The notes: generated from the letters alone by a model not told the origin. 64,000 nt of DNA from Flabesymbios commensalis (GCA_964017125.1 OZ024908.1:57984402-58048401); one strand, 5' to 3'; shown: positions 34,095-45,600, counted from the stretch's first letter. Made by a program: numbers and translations.

Positions 34095-34406
34095 AAATAA
34101 AATGAATCTGGCTTTAGGCCATTTTTGTGCACATATAGGCTAAACTGGGCCAGGAGAACCTCCTGAGGATGGTGAGATGATTGAGATGACACTGTCCTCC
34201 AGAAACTGAATTCGAAATTCGCACCCCGGCTGTCTGAGGCAGAGCACGCTACCTCTCGGTCACGGAGGCTCCCCACAATACTGACTTTCACACGTGGATG
34301 GGGAAGAACCATTTTTAGTTTCTTTCAAACCGCCGAGACCGGGAACCGAACCCCGAACTCTGGTGTGAAAAGCAGCGGTGCTAACCACTACCCTAGGGCC
34401 CCGCCC
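34095..34406 (-). mobile_element. SINE-I with 15-bp target duplication
   Basis: Full-length minus-strand copy, from CTGGCTTTAGGCCATT to CACTACCCTAGGGCC. ATCACCACAAATAAA is repeated at 34080-34094 and 34407-34421. Confidence 0.95.
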
Positions 34407-34496
34407 ATCACCACAAATAAATTAGGAATGCCATGTCTGCATGAAGCACACACCAAGATAAGATATCAATATCAGCATGATCATCCATAGATCAAT

Positions 34497-35420
34497 ATGA
34501 TGAGGATGACACAACATCGCCCAGAGATGAGCAGGTCACACAATCACAAGTTGATGAGCAGGACACAATATCGCCCAGAGATGAACAGGTCACACAATCA
34601 CAAGTTGATGAGCAGAACACAACAACGCCCAGAGATGAGCAGGTCACACAATCACAAGTTGATGAGCAGGACACAACAACGCCCAGAGATGAGCTGGTCA
34701 CACAATCAAAAGTGAATGAGCCGGACACAACATCGCATAGCGATGAGCAGGTCTCACAATCACATGTTGATGAGCAGAACACAACAACGCCCAGAGATGA
34801 GCAGGTCACACAATCACAAGTTGATGAGCAGAACACAACATCGCCCAGAGATGAGCTGGTCACACAATCACAAGTTGATGAGCAGAACACAACAACGCCC
34901 AGAGATGAGCTGGTCACACAATCACAAGTTGATGAGCAGAACACAACAACGCCCAGAGATGAGCTGGTCACACAATCACAAGTTGATGAGCAGGACACAA
35001 CATCGCCCAGAGATGAGCTGGTCACACAATCACAAGTTGATGAGCAGAACACAACAACGCCCAGAGATGAGCAGGTCACACAATCACAAGTTGATGAGCA
35101 GGACACAACAACGCCCAGAGATGACCAGGCCACACAATCACAAGTTGATGAGTAGGACACAACAACGCCCAGAGATGAGCAGGTCAAACAATCACAATTT
35201 GATGAGCAGAACACAACATCGCCCAGAGATGAGCACGTCGCAAAATCACAAGTTGATTAGCAGGACACAACATCGCCCAGAGATGAGCAGGTCAAAGAAT
35301 CTCAAGTTGATGAGGAGACCACATCACCCAGAGATGAGCTGGTCACACAATCTTAAGTTGATGAGCACGACACAGCATCACTCAGAGATTGGCTGGTCAC
35401 ACGATCACAATCAGATAAGT
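34497..35420 (+). repeat. 54-bp minisatellite (18-codon), about 17 units
   Basis: Unit: GATGAGCAGGACACAACAAC, GCCCAGAGATGAGCAGGTC, ACACAATCACAAGTT. 54 is divisible by 3, so frames stay open. 34481-35155 encodes repeats of DEQDTTTPRDEQVTQSQV with no ATG at its start. Another frame (34497-35426, one stop near 34713) gives MSRTQHRPEMSRSHNHKL repeats, and a minus frame (34492-35214) gives a Cys/Ser/Val repeat. A repeat-bearing exon of a host gene is possible, but several frames being open equally favours a plain satellite. Confidence 0.9.
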
Positions 35421-35518
35421 AGGTGACTGTATAAAGGCTTCAATGCTGTATCGTTCCTTACAAGATCATCACTTCATGAGCAGATGACGAGGTCATAATC
35501 ATGAACAGACAATGAGTA

Positions 35519-35655
35519 CCCAGTAAACACAAAACATGTGTATATTATTTGTACAATGTTGGACCAACGTCAAAGACGTTGGGCCGACGTTGTACAGATG
35601 TTATAAGCCGACGTTGTAAAAATGTTATAGATACAAATGTTTTGTGATTGCTGGG
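35519..35655. mobile_element. family A MITE with TA flanks, internal duplication
   Basis: CCCAGTAAACACAAAACATG to TGTTTTGTGATTGCTGGG. TA at 35517-35518 and 35656-35657. The right arm repeats GCCGACGTTGTA, lengthening the element to 137 bp. Confidence 0.85.
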
Positions 35656-36102
35656 TAAGCCATAGCTTCAAATCAAATCAGCATGTTCCCTGAAAGTTTG
35701 GCAAAAAATATTTATCTTGTTAAGGTTCTGGCACACGATATGCATATATATATAGATTAAGATTAATGGAAGAGAGAGTACTCATGGAGATATTGGACAC
35801 AAACGGGCATGATATAATTAAAGATAAGTATTATCGTTGCTAATTACCGTGATATGAACTTCTTTAGCAAGCTATGACCTTGTATTTTTAGCGATTTAAA
35901 TGTAGTTCGTTACATCTCTTTGACAATGTGTATCTATTAATTTGTTCCTGTTGCGAAAAGGTTTTGAATATTTTTCAATCCATTTGAAGTCGAAAAAAAA
36001 GATAATTTTGCAATGTTCCAAAATTGTCTGCTTGATACATATAACATGTATAAGTGACGTTAATTCTTCTTGTTGGGACTGTGCGATTACCTAGATGGTT
36101 TA
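35656..36102. other. no recognisable feature
   Basis: AT-rich, nothing recognised. Confidence 0.4.
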
Positions 36103-36189
36103 CCGTCAGATTCTGACGTCTATATACGTCAGATTCTGACGACTGAAGTCGATCCCTGCTCTGTGTTGCGGGATTTTTTACCCAAGGGG
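36103..36189 (-). mobile_element. family B MITE fragment
   Basis: ACCGTCAGATTCTGACGTC, its near-inverse, GACTGAAGTCGATCCCTGC, and a terminus ending AAGGGG with TTAA at 36190-36193. Most of the AT-rich half is missing. Confidence 0.6.
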
Positions 36190-36199
36190 TTAATATAAT

Positions 36200-37097
36200 G
36201 TGTTTACTGTACTTGTACTAAGAGTTTACTGTATTTAATTTTGGTTTACCGTATGAGATGTAAATATATGTTGGGCCAATGTTGTCCCAACACCGACAGT
36301 AATGCCAACATAGAGGTAGGCCTACGTGCATAAGGCCTATGCGCAGAAGCAGTAAAGCATGATGTTCTTCATTGGCTAACTCAAGGCGTATATGAGAATG
36401 GTATAAAATGTATGCTTGTGTAACTGAGGTTTTCTGTTAAATAGGATCATGTCGGCGTTATGAGGCAGCACTTTTTCTGTTTCCGCTCCCGGGAACAAGA
36501 TCTTTCGAAATTGGAGGCCTAGTGTGTTCCGGCGTGAGTGTGACTACTCCTGAGGTAACCTTGGACACTCACGTCGTTAGTCCATTTGATGATCGCGTTC
36601 TGCGACCTGGATGATAGACGAAGAAGACTGAGATATTGCGGTGAGTATTTTTCAAAATTTTACACTGTCAACCTCACCACGATGATCACTAATCTGTTGT
36701 CTATTTTCCAGGTCGTGTTTTATCGTATCTACCACATTGTACTGTTTATATGATTTATGAAATTAAAATGTCAATGAAGTGAATTGTTTTGTTCTTATCA
36801 TTACCGTCATTTCAACCTCGTCTGTCTCATATTAGTCTTTTGGATTGGTATGTTACGTCCCAAATTGTGATCTGTACATTTCGTTAATTAATTCCCCCTG
36901 GTGTAATTCCACCATGAACACCCCATAACATACTAATGGTGAAGAACCTGGGCAAGTGGAAAATGGCAAGTGGCATGTGGCATGATAAGTGGCAGGTGTT
37001 ATGTGACATTTGGCTAAATGTTAATTTAAATTAAGACAAAACAGTTAGTTGTACTACGTGTGGTGAGAATAAAATTCATATTATACGTGTGTAATCA
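36200..37097 (+). other. possible leader region of the LTR fossil
   Basis: Directly upstream of the gag-like region. It holds a TATA-like GGTATAAAATGTAT near 36400, which would suit an LTR promoter, but I find no matching copy downstream of the pol region. LTR status is therefore unproven. Confidence 0.3.
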
Positions 37098-38330
37098 TGT
37101 CACACTTGGCCAAGAAATTAGGAGGTGAGTACACGCAAGCGTGTCTAGAAAAAGAGAAACTGTCTGGTTTGTTGCTGATCGCAAAACATTATTCTCTTGA
37201 TGTTCAAACTGCAGGTAATTCACAATATCAAATAAAAACTGATATTGTTAAATGAATAATTCTGTGTTGGGCTAATAATGATTTACGCGATAGCCGTGAA
37301 TTGGACAGGCCCAAGCGTTCTCTTGAATCGCCCACAGCTGTACCTTTGTCCAAAGGTATGGTGACCTGGTATGGGGGGAGGAGAAATTAAAAAAGCAGTT
37401 GAAGATGCAGTTGGAACAACAAGAGATCCAGCGTGCACATGTTTTGAAACATGAAGGTGAGCAACGTACTCATGAACTTGAAATGTTCAAGTTAAAACTT
37501 GACGGTGAAAAGAGTAGGCCTTAGAATGTGGGTATGTTTGACCCGGCTGAATCTGCCTTTATTTAGCGAAGTTTAATGAGTTTTTTCATTGTTTTGAGAA
37601 AGTTGCTCTAGCCTTAAAATGGCCTGAATAACCATGGGTAATTATGGTGCAAAGTGCACTAAAAGGCTGTGCACAGAACTGTTTTAACATGTTACCTGAG
37701 AACGAGGGTTATTCAGAACTGAAACGCCTGGTGTTACGTGAGTATGAATTGAGGCCTGAATCGTATAGACTAAAATTCAGAAGTAAAATAAACCTATGTT
37801 GATTATTTACGTAACAATTAATTAGATCTTGATAAATGGCTTAATTCTAATGATAATAAAGAGGAATATTTAAAATGGTATGACTTGATATAATTAGAAG
37901 AATTTAAACGCCAGTTACCCTCTGAGGTTAAAGTACATTTGGATGATAAAGATGTTAATGATCTTTATGAAGCCAGTAAAATTGCTGATGATTATTCATT
38001 TCTTTCAGAGATTAACACGTAGAGCTGGGGTGTCTGAATCTCATTTCAAGATGGGTGGAAACACCCGGTCCCAGCATCACAAAAAATAAAGACAATGGCG
38101 CTGATGATTCTGGTAGGACCAAAGAGAAAGGGAAAGCCTTTGAGAACCGTGATCTGTCGACAATACAATGTTACAAGTGTCGGGAGATGGGACACTTTGC
38201 CAAATCTTGTACAAATGCTGAGAATAAGGCAAGTGCATTTATAAATGTGTCCAAAAACCTGGGACCCGAAGATTTGTCAAATGATCAGAAAAAAATGATT
38301 CATATATTAGTGTAGAGAAACACAGTATGT
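37098..38330 (+). mobile_element. gag-like part of the LTR fossil
   Basis: Begins MSHLAKKLGG. The middle has a segment resembling ELKRLVLREYELRPESYR, close to the capsid segment from which vertebrate SCAN domains derive. Near the end is a CCHC knuckle, CYKCREMGHFAKSC (C-x2-C-x4-H-x4-C), in a charged context. Broken. Confidence 0.8.
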
Positions 38331-38394
38331 GCGAAAATCATTTTGAATGTAATGGTATTGATGATTTTTCACCTTTTATACATCAGGTTGACCA

Positions 38395-38682
38395 TTGACC
38401 CTAAATCTGAAGTTTGAGGTACTAATCTTGAGGGATACCGGAAGTAATCAAACGGTTGTGTCTAAAATAGTATGTCAAGCATTAGGGGTTTCATTGGAAA
38501 TTCCAGAACAATATGTTATGTTGAAAACTGTAACTGCTAGAACAACGTTACCAATAGTATCTGTATATTTAGATTCGGAATTGTGCTCATGTCTTATTAG
38601 TGTTGCAGTTGTGGAGGAGATGCCTCTGAATGGTGTTGGCTGCATATTGGCCAATGACGTCATGCAGAACCTGCAAGAGTGA
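38395..38682 (+). mobile_element. protease part of the LTR fossil
   Basis: Contains LRDTGSNQTVVSK, the DTG active-site signature of retroelement aspartic proteases. It lies downstream of the zinc knuckle, as expected in a gag-pol layout. Confidence 0.75.
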
Positions 38683-38931
38683 GTTACCGTGCCTCCTGGC
38701 TGCTACACAACGTACTTCCGAGGGAGAAGGCATTGAAAATGTTTTTCCGTGTTGCGTGATCACCAGGTCAAGAGCAAACTAGATGGTACAGGAATTGGAC
38801 AAGTTCTGTACTGTCAATGGCTCAGGTTGTCCGGTTATGTGTTTACCATAAACTCCTGATGTAAGTGTTTTTAATGATTATGAAGATAGCATTAATATAG
38901 CTGATGGTCATATCAATGATATAACCGTGAG

Positions 38932-40140
38932 ATGTCAGTTATGGAGTCTGAATCCATAGTTACTTGGAAAAATGGTCTAGTTATAAAGCAACAGGGGGAC
39001 ACCCAGTTAGCTAAAATCAGACGAAGGGTACCCATTGAAAGTAATATTACAAATTGTAATGGTATCACTTATTTCATGTGTGATGGTGTCTTGATGAGAA
39101 GGTGTATGTTGACTGACGATTCATCAAGTCCTAATAAGGTTAATCAACGAGTTGTAAAACAGATTGTCTTACCAGAGTATAGGCCACATGTTCTAAGTTT
39201 AGCGCATGATGTTAAAACGGCAGAACATTTAGGGTGTAACAAAACCACGTTCAAATTGTTATTGGCCTGGTGTGTATTCAGATGTATCTAAGTATGTCAA
39301 ATCAGGTCATAATTGTCAGATTTCAGGGAAGGCTGGGCAGCATCCTGCTAAAGCCCCATTGATACCAATACCTGCTATGTCAGAACCATTTGAAAAGATC
39401 CAGATTGTTATGTCAGAACCTTTTGAAAAGATCCAGATTGATAGTGTGGGACCTTTGAATCCTACATAAATAGGTAATATGTATTTGTTTACAATAATGT
39501 GTAGAGCGACTCTGTATCCTGAAGCATTTCCTACAAGGAATATCAAGGCAATATCTATCTGTAATCCAAGGTCATCCAAAGTGATAGAGGTACACATCTG
39601 ACGAAATGTGTTTAAACAACTAACTGAAGAATTTGGTATTAATCATTTATTATCAAGTGCTTATTACCCGGACAGCCAGGGTGTTCTAGAAAGATTTCAT
39701 TCTACGTTGAAAATCATGTTGAGAGCCTACTGTGTGAATAACAAAAGCTCGTTTTTGGACATGAGGTACGTGGTCCGTTGAAGTCCTTCTTGAAAAGTCT
39801 AATGATGATGATAAATGCTTTATTTTATGTTCACGAATTCCGTGAGAGATTTGGATGAGGCGTGGCAATTTGCACATAAAAATTTGAAAAAAGTTTAATT
39901 AGAGATGAAACAGTGGTATGAAGGGAAAAGTACAGTAGAACGTAATTTTAATGTGGGTGTTAAGGTATTGGCTTTATTACTAATACCCTGCACACCCCTA
40001 AGTACACGTTATTCTGAACCTTATGCAGTGTCTAAGTAATTAGGACAAGTGAATTATGTAATTGATAATCCAGATCGACGTAAATCAACTCAATATTGCC
40101 ATGTTAACATGTTAAAGGAGTATCATGGTAGAGCTCAGGC
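38932..40140 (+). mobile_element. integrase part of the LTR fossil
   Basis: Zinc-binding region near HDVKTAEHLG and SGHNCQISGKAG, core region with SVGPLNP and YYPDSQGVLERFHSTLK, then a C-terminal module with YSEPYAVSK and CHVNMLKEY. It precedes the reverse transcriptase. Broken in several places. Confidence 0.8.
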
Positions 40141-40379
40141 TACATTGTCGTATGCCGATTTGTCTAAAGCATTTGATCATGTTGAAATTAGAAGTAAATG
40201 TTCAATGGCCACCACGTAAAGATAACCCGGAATTACCCCAAAATGTTGATGGTAATTATGAATTTGATGTTGATGTTTCACCGAAGATGAATAACTCTGA
40301 ATGGATACGTAATATTATTAACAAAGTACAACATGTATCCGTATCACAGAGAAATGACATAAAACAATTAATACATGAG

Positions 40380-41141
40380 TTTCAGGACATCTTCCCGGAT
40401 AGTCCACCTAAGACATCCTGGATAAAACATGATGTGGGTGTAGGGGATGTAAGGCCATGAATCCCATGAAAGACGCTGATATGGTAGATTATATGTTGAA
40501 ACATGATATAATCAAGCCTAGCTCGAGTAGCTGGAGCTCACCATGTATTCTGCTAAACCAGATGGTTCTAATAAATTTTCTGCAGATTTCAGGAGAGTAA
40601 ATTATGTTACCAAGCCAGACAGTTTTCCTATACCACGTGTAATGGATTGTATTGATAAGACTTGCAATGGTAAATAATTATATTAGTGTTTTCGACTATT
40701 TAATGGGATGGATATTAGCAGCTTTCATTGACGGACCGTGCACGAGAGGTATCTGCCTCCTGTACCCCACGTGGCTTGTGGCAGTATAAAGTAGCCCCGT
40801 TTGGTATGCGGAATTCCGGCCCAGCTTTCCAGCGCTTAATCAAAAGAGTGACCGGGAGTTGGGAAAAACAGAAGCATAATTATGTTGATGACGTAGCCAC
40901 ATGGGAGGACAGTTGGCAGGAACATCTCGGGCACATACGTAACCTCTTTATACAGGTCAGAGCAGCTGGATTAGGCATCAATCTAGGTAAATCTAATTTT
41001 GGAAAACCGCAAGTATTATATTTTGGTCATGAAGTTGGTAATGGTACTGCTAAGCTGACTATGGTTAAAGTAGTTACTATAGCTTTGTTTCCACCACCAA
41101 CTGATCGTAAATATTTAAAGCGTTTCCTTAGGATGGCTTGA
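40380..41141 (+). mobile_element. reverse transcriptase part of the LTR fossil
   Basis: Signals: IFPDSPPKT ahead of the domain, VAPFGMRNSGPAFQRL, the catalytic-box region NYVDDVATW, and LGINLGKSNF with YFGHEVG. These are Ty3/gypsy-type RT motifs. Broken. Confidence 0.85.
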
Positions 41142-41279
41142 TTTTTCAGGTGTTTTTTGTCAGAATTTGGCAGATGTAGTAGCACCTGTTAAAAAAGGAT
41201 GTAAAATTGATATGGATTGTTGTTGAGCAAGAAGCTTTTGAAATGGTTTAATAAATGTTTACCTGTGAGCCTGTGTTGA

Positions 41280-41647
41280 GGGCACCTGATTTTTTAGCAG
41301 TTGACGCTAGTTCTATCGGGATGGGAGCCGCCTTGATGCAGATAGATGACAACGGAATTGATCATCCGGTGTCTTTTTATTAAAAAAAGTTGGATAAACA
41401 TCAACAAAATTAGAGAAATTGGAGAAAGAAGCCTTGTCACTGTTAAGTGCTCTCCGACAATATAATGTGCACATAGGTTCTTCTCCACATGTTACAATTG
41501 TATCCTTTAGTGTTTGTGCAGAGAATGAAAACTGACAACCAGAGACTGTTGAGGTGAAGTCCAGCTTTACAGGAATACAATGTTGAAGTAAGACATATTA
41601 AAGGATGTGATAATGTAGTGGCTGATTGTTTAGGCCGTATCGCTTAA
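41280..41647 (+). mobile_element. RNase H part of the LTR fossil
   Basis: Starts near LAVDASSIGMGA and ends VRHIKGCDNVVADCLGRI, the usual last motif of gypsy RNase H. No integrase follows, which confirms the altered gene order. Confidence 0.8.
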
Positions 41648-41847
41648 AAATTTACAATGGTTTTATTATCAATATATTAAATGATAAATGCAATACCTAA
41701 ATGTGATGACTGATTAATTACACCGCATTAGTTAAATGTGTGAAAAGATATTGTAGACAATGTTATTTTAGTTATAATGTATTGTAGCTAAGATTCAAAC
41801 TTGGGAAAAGTTACTAAAACCTTTTTCTAAGTAAAGTATTTCTAAGG
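41648..41847. other. AT-rich flank of the LTR fossil
   Basis: No LTR or polypurine tract that I can defend. Confidence 0.4.
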
Positions 41848-41976
41848 ACAGTAGACCCACAGCACATGTATTCAAATAAAGCGAGATGAGATAATTACTG
41901 AGCCATTTATGATGATTTTAAATTGAAAAAAGCCTTTCGTCTCCATGGTTTATGCAATATTTAAGCGTTGAAAGGG
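41848..41976 (-). mobile_element. family B MITE, truncated
   Basis: GTATTCAAATAAAGCGAG, TTTAAATTGAAAAAAGCC, TCTCCATGGTTTATGC, end TTTAAGCGTTGAAAGGG then TTAC. The palindromic half is missing. Confidence 0.75.
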
Positions 41977-42238
41977 TTACAATAAAGTGTATTCATTGAC
42001 ACCTTAAGCGTGATGTTGTTTATCCATGTAGGAGATCCGTCACTGTAATGCTTCACGAAAAAAATAATATGAAATAACCTTTCTTCTCAAAATGTTTGGA
42101 AAATTAAATTTTAATGACATTACCTATTTTTTGTGTTTATAATTATACATGTTAATCCTAATAAATCAATACTGATAAGTGATATTTATTCAATTCAATA
42201 CTCGTGAATCGCATATCATTTCTATCATTATAATAATT

Positions 42239-42307
42239 CAGCAAACACAAGTCACTGTTGGCTTGATGTTGGGCCAGCGTCATAACCAGTGGTCGCGTGT
42301 TTGCTGG
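42239..42307. mobile_element. short family A MITE
   Basis: CAGCAAACACAAGTCACTG to TCGCGTGTTTGCTGG, 69 bp; the flanks ATTC (42236-42239, overlapping the first C) and ATTC (42308-42311) suggest a short duplication. Confidence 0.75.
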
Positions 42308-42880
42308 ATTCTAGTACTCGTCGTATGGTTTCAATTATGCGAAACGCAGTGACGTCACCGGGAACCCTTTTAAATGGTTACTCGTTAAAAACAATGTTAT
42401 CTAAGTCCCATTCCTCTTACTACATTGTATGATATTGCTGAGTGAAAATATTTCTGGTCAAGGCTATTCAGTTTGACATACTGATTTTTGTGATTGTTTA
42501 ATTCATTTTTACAGAAATCTCAAACACGCTGACTGAATTTGTTTTTGGAGTTGAATACGTTTTTACACTTTCAGCATCCTTAGCAGTTTGTTTTTGTGAC
42601 ATATTTTGTTTTGCAATGAAAACTCTTATCATCTTGGGATACAAAAAGAACTATGTGAGGTTGCGTAACTGTAAAATGTATTTTTGTCCTTGAATAAGAG
42701 ACTTATGTGGCAAAGGTCATGGCGACCTGAGACCTAATTATCCTTGTCCAGTCGCACACGTGCCATTATAAGCTGACCTGATGAATTCTGACACAAAATA
42801 TCTCAGCTCCCTATTCTCACAAGCCGATAAACAGGCCCCTGAACCCAATAAGATCGTGAACAGACATTCACTCGCTCACA
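42308..42880. other. no recognisable feature
   Basis: Nothing recognised. Confidence 0.4.
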
Positions 42881-42984
42881 GCCCGTATTCGCGTACAAGT
42901 TACGATATATCGTAGGCTTCGGATTGGTCGAGATGGCCATCTCGATCAAAGCGAAGTATCGTAACTTGTAGGAGAATACAGGCC
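42881..42984. repeat. 104-bp near-perfect hairpin
   Basis: The left arm reads CCCGTATTCGCGTACAAGTT, ACGATA and CGAGATGG. The right arm is its inverse, CCATCTCGATCAAAGCGAAG, TATCGTAACTTGTAGG, AGAATACAGGCC. Arms of about 48 bp with few mismatches. It may be a palindromic MITE or a hairpin RNA precursor. No TTAA or family A ends. Confidence 0.85.
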
Positions 42985-43029
42985 CAGAGGGGCGTCGACC
43001 TGCGAGCACAGAGTCATTAGTTGCGTTGT

Positions 43030-43130
43030 AAATGTGTGGTCACCCACTTCAAGTTGTGGGTCTCTGTAGCGAGAGTCCCACAACTTCAACAACTTGTGTC
43101 TCGCTGTGAGACACAACTTAAAGCAGGTGA
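43030..43130. mobile_element. partial TTAA-family stem (family D-like)
   Basis: CACCCACTTCAAGTTGTGGG, CAACAACTTGTGTCTCGCTG and AGGTGAAAATTGTAATTC match the central stem of families C and D, rearranged. The ends are absent. Confidence 0.55.
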
Positions 43131-43403
43131 AAATTGTAATTCCAAATGCATTCCCATTAGAAAATATAGGGACATTATAATGTAAATGTGTGAATGTTAA
43201 GATAATCTTGACTGTCATATTTTTATTAGGACGGACACTTGAACTGCATGCGATAATTGAGAAAGTGCAGGTATGCTGTATGTATGTTCAACTTGTATCG
43301 AACCTGAATAACACTCATTCCGATCTTATGATTGAACGTTATCGAAGTGACTAATTAAAAGCTACTCTCCTCAACACCAAGAAGTAGCCTTTATTGTTTA
43401 CGA

Positions 43404-43975
43404 ATAAATGAGTGAATGAATGAATGAATAAATGAATGAATGAATGAATGAATGAATGAATGAATGAATGAATGAATGAATGAATGAATGAATGAATGAA
43501 TGGATGAATGAATGAATGAATGAATGAATGAATGGATGGATGGATGGATGGATGGATGGATGGATGGATGGATGGATGGATGGATGGATGGGTGGATGAA
43601 TGAATGAATGAATGAATGAATGGATGGATGGATGAATGAATGAATGAATGAATGAATGAATGAATGAATGAATGAATGGATGGATGGATGGATGGATGGA
43701 TGGATGGATGGATGGATGAATGAATGAATGAATGAATGAATGAATGAATGAATGAATGAATGAATGAATGAATGAATGAATGAATGAATGAATGAATGAA
43801 TAAATGAATGAATGAATGAATGAATGAATGAATGAATGAATGAATGAATGAATGAATGAATGAATGATTAAAAGAAGGAATGAATAATTGAATGAATAAA
43901 TGAATGAAAAAATACATGAATTAATGTTTAAATAAATGAATGAATAAGTGAATGAATAAATAAATGAATGGGGAT
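43404..43975. repeat. (ATGA)n / (ATGG)n microsatellite
   Basis: Pure ATGA tetranucleotides interrupted by blocks of ATGG, then a degenerate AATGAATAAATG end. The 188-codon minus frame of His-Ser-Phe-Ile repeats (43351-43917) is an artefact. Confidence 0.98.
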
Positions 43976-44165
43976 TTATTTTTGCACATACATGATAAAC
44001 TAGGCCAGAATAACCTTATGAAGATGGTGAAATGAATCAGATGAGACTGCCACTCAGATACATGATGCGAAATTCGAGCCCGGTGTTCTGAGGCTGAGAA
44101 CGCTGCTTTCGGTATCAGAGGTTTCGCATTATTCTAATTTTTTCACGAGTGGACCGGAAAGAAAT
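43976..44165 (-). mobile_element. SINE-I, old degraded copy
   Basis: TGCACATACATGATAAACTA, AGATGGTGAAATGA, GAAATTCGAGCCCGG and CTGAGGCTGAGAACGC correspond to the tail and second head of SINE-I. The first head is unrecognisable. Confidence 0.75.
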
Positions 44166-44276
44166 GTTATGTTTGAAACTCGAATACCAAAGAGTGCAAT
44201 GAAACCACAAGCTGTGAAGTGACAGGCGTAACACATATGTACCGAAATCAAGAAAAAGTATTCAGAAATGAATAAG

Positions 44277-44670
44277 AGGCCCACCATTCAATTACTAGGA
44301 GGGAGGGGGGGGGAGGTTTTGGAATTAAAAAATATTTATCTCACTTCCTATTTGCAGAACTTGTTCACACTCTGCCCCAAGCAAATTAATTTCTTAGAAT
44401 ATATTTCTGTCCACAAAGTTGCGTCCCAAACTAGACCTAGTGTAAGGATCTGGAGGACCTGAAGTCCAGAGCCGAGCGTATCAAGGCTTCACAAATTAAA
44501 AGTTCATTTAATGATGGCCAGCGAAGCGGGTATCGACATTTTACAGTATTTATTTACATATCCTTCAGATAATTATTTATTTCGCGAAAATTTCGTCTGA
44601 AAATATTTATTTAAAATATACTCCATGCACCCCCCTCCCTTCCCCCTTAATTGAATGGTGTCCCACTGAT
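44277..44670. mobile_element. family F foldback element
   Basis: Left arm AGGCCCACCATTCAATTA, a G-rich run, then AAAAAATATTTAT. The right arm is the inverse: TTTATTTAAAATATACTCC, a C-rich run and TTAATTGAATGGTGTCCCAC. About 390 bp, non-coding inside. Confidence 0.7.
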
Positions 44671-44842
44671 TACTATTAAAAGATTGACATGTGTATTTGT
44701 GACTGCAGCAGCGCACAGCAGCTTTGGATTGTAGAATCCTAAGTATAACTTCTTATTCTAGAATAGCTGGGAGTACGTCAGTCATGGCAAAAGGGAAGCG
44801 TCATCGTTTGTTCGGAGTCTTAAGCATTGTTTAGGCGGATCA

Positions 44843-44909
44843 GTGTGTGGTGGGCCGGGCTAGATGTCTCTCCACCGTGGGTGGAGACATCCAGCCCTGT
44901 CCACCACAC
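44843..44909. repeat. 67-bp hairpin, arms of about 32 bp
   Basis: GTGTGTGGTGGGCCGGGCT, AGATGTCTCTCCACC, loop GTG, GGTGGAGACATCCAGCCC, TGTCCACCACAC. Only a few mismatches. The tiny loop argues against a microRNA precursor and for a palindromic element or its centre. Confidence 0.85.
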
Positions 44910-45600
44910 GATGAGGCGGATTGATATTAAATCGGCGGATGTCGAAATAACTATGCACTTACACGCAGGTGTCGCACTGCGGATGACAGAGGTGCTAATA
45001 ATTCCTGGGGATTCATCAGGCTCAGTGGTGTCCTTCGTGTCAAGATAATAATTCCCAGCACATCTTAGGGGAAGCTCATAGAAAGCACGCGATCCTGGTT
45101 TCACGTTGGCCCAAGTTTAGGCATCCAAAAGGCAGTATCTTCTTACTTGCAAACTACGCAGGTATTGCCTTCAGGCTTTGCACGGCTAATTTTGGCAATG
45201 ATTTCGCGCATCCCGGCTGTGCAGATTCATTCTGTCATGACATTTACGTCACAAAATGCGGATTTGTTGATAAAGTATAGAATCAAATACTATGAGGAAC
45301 TGCAATCAAACAACTGATGTGTCTTTTAGTAGTATGGTATAACTCAAGGAGTTGATTTAGCAATTGGGAAAGTGAAAATTAATTAAACATGAATGAAAAT
45401 ATAAAATTCAGGACTGAATATTTATCACATTATTATAGACTAAATTATATAACACTACTTGGGAAAACTGACTCTTCTGTCTGTAATGGTAGTAGTAAGG
45501 GTAGTAACAGTAGTAGGTACATGTAGCCTGTGTCAAACAGTCAACATTGTATATGTTATAAATATAGGCCCCTAATGTATCCGGATTTTGTTGCATTGCT
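44910..45600. other. mostly unrecognised; family E palindrome
   Basis: 45118-45190 holds CCAAAAGGCAGTATCTTCTT and its partial inverse CAGGTATTGCCTTCAGGCTT (family E). The remainder shows nothing. Confidence 0.45.

Larger units (their letters stand above)
37098..41647 (+). mobile_element. Gmr1-like Ty3/gypsy LTR retrotransposon fossil
   Basis: An old, broken LTR retrotransposon. Parts in order: gag with a SCAN-like capsid segment and a zinc knuckle, protease, integrase, reverse transcriptase, RNase H. Integrase before reverse transcriptase is the Ty1/copia order, but the RT and integrase are of Ty3/gypsy type; that combination defines the Gmr1 group, known first from deuterostomes. It carries roughly a dozen or more breaks and no recognisable LTR pair, so it is long dead, though I cannot date it. 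A family B MITE abuts its 3' side. Confidence 0.85.

Noticed and set aside
34492-35214. 240-codon minus-strand Cys/Ser/Val repeat protein
   Set aside because: Complement of the 54-bp minisatellite. The long frame is explained by a unit length divisible by three.
36200-36900. 5' LTR of the retrotransposon fossil
   Set aside because: A TATA-like box is present, but without a matching downstream copy I cannot show an LTR.
43351-43917. 188-codon minus-strand frame of His-Ser-Phe-Ile repeats
   Set aside because: Pure translation of the ATGA/ATGG microsatellite.
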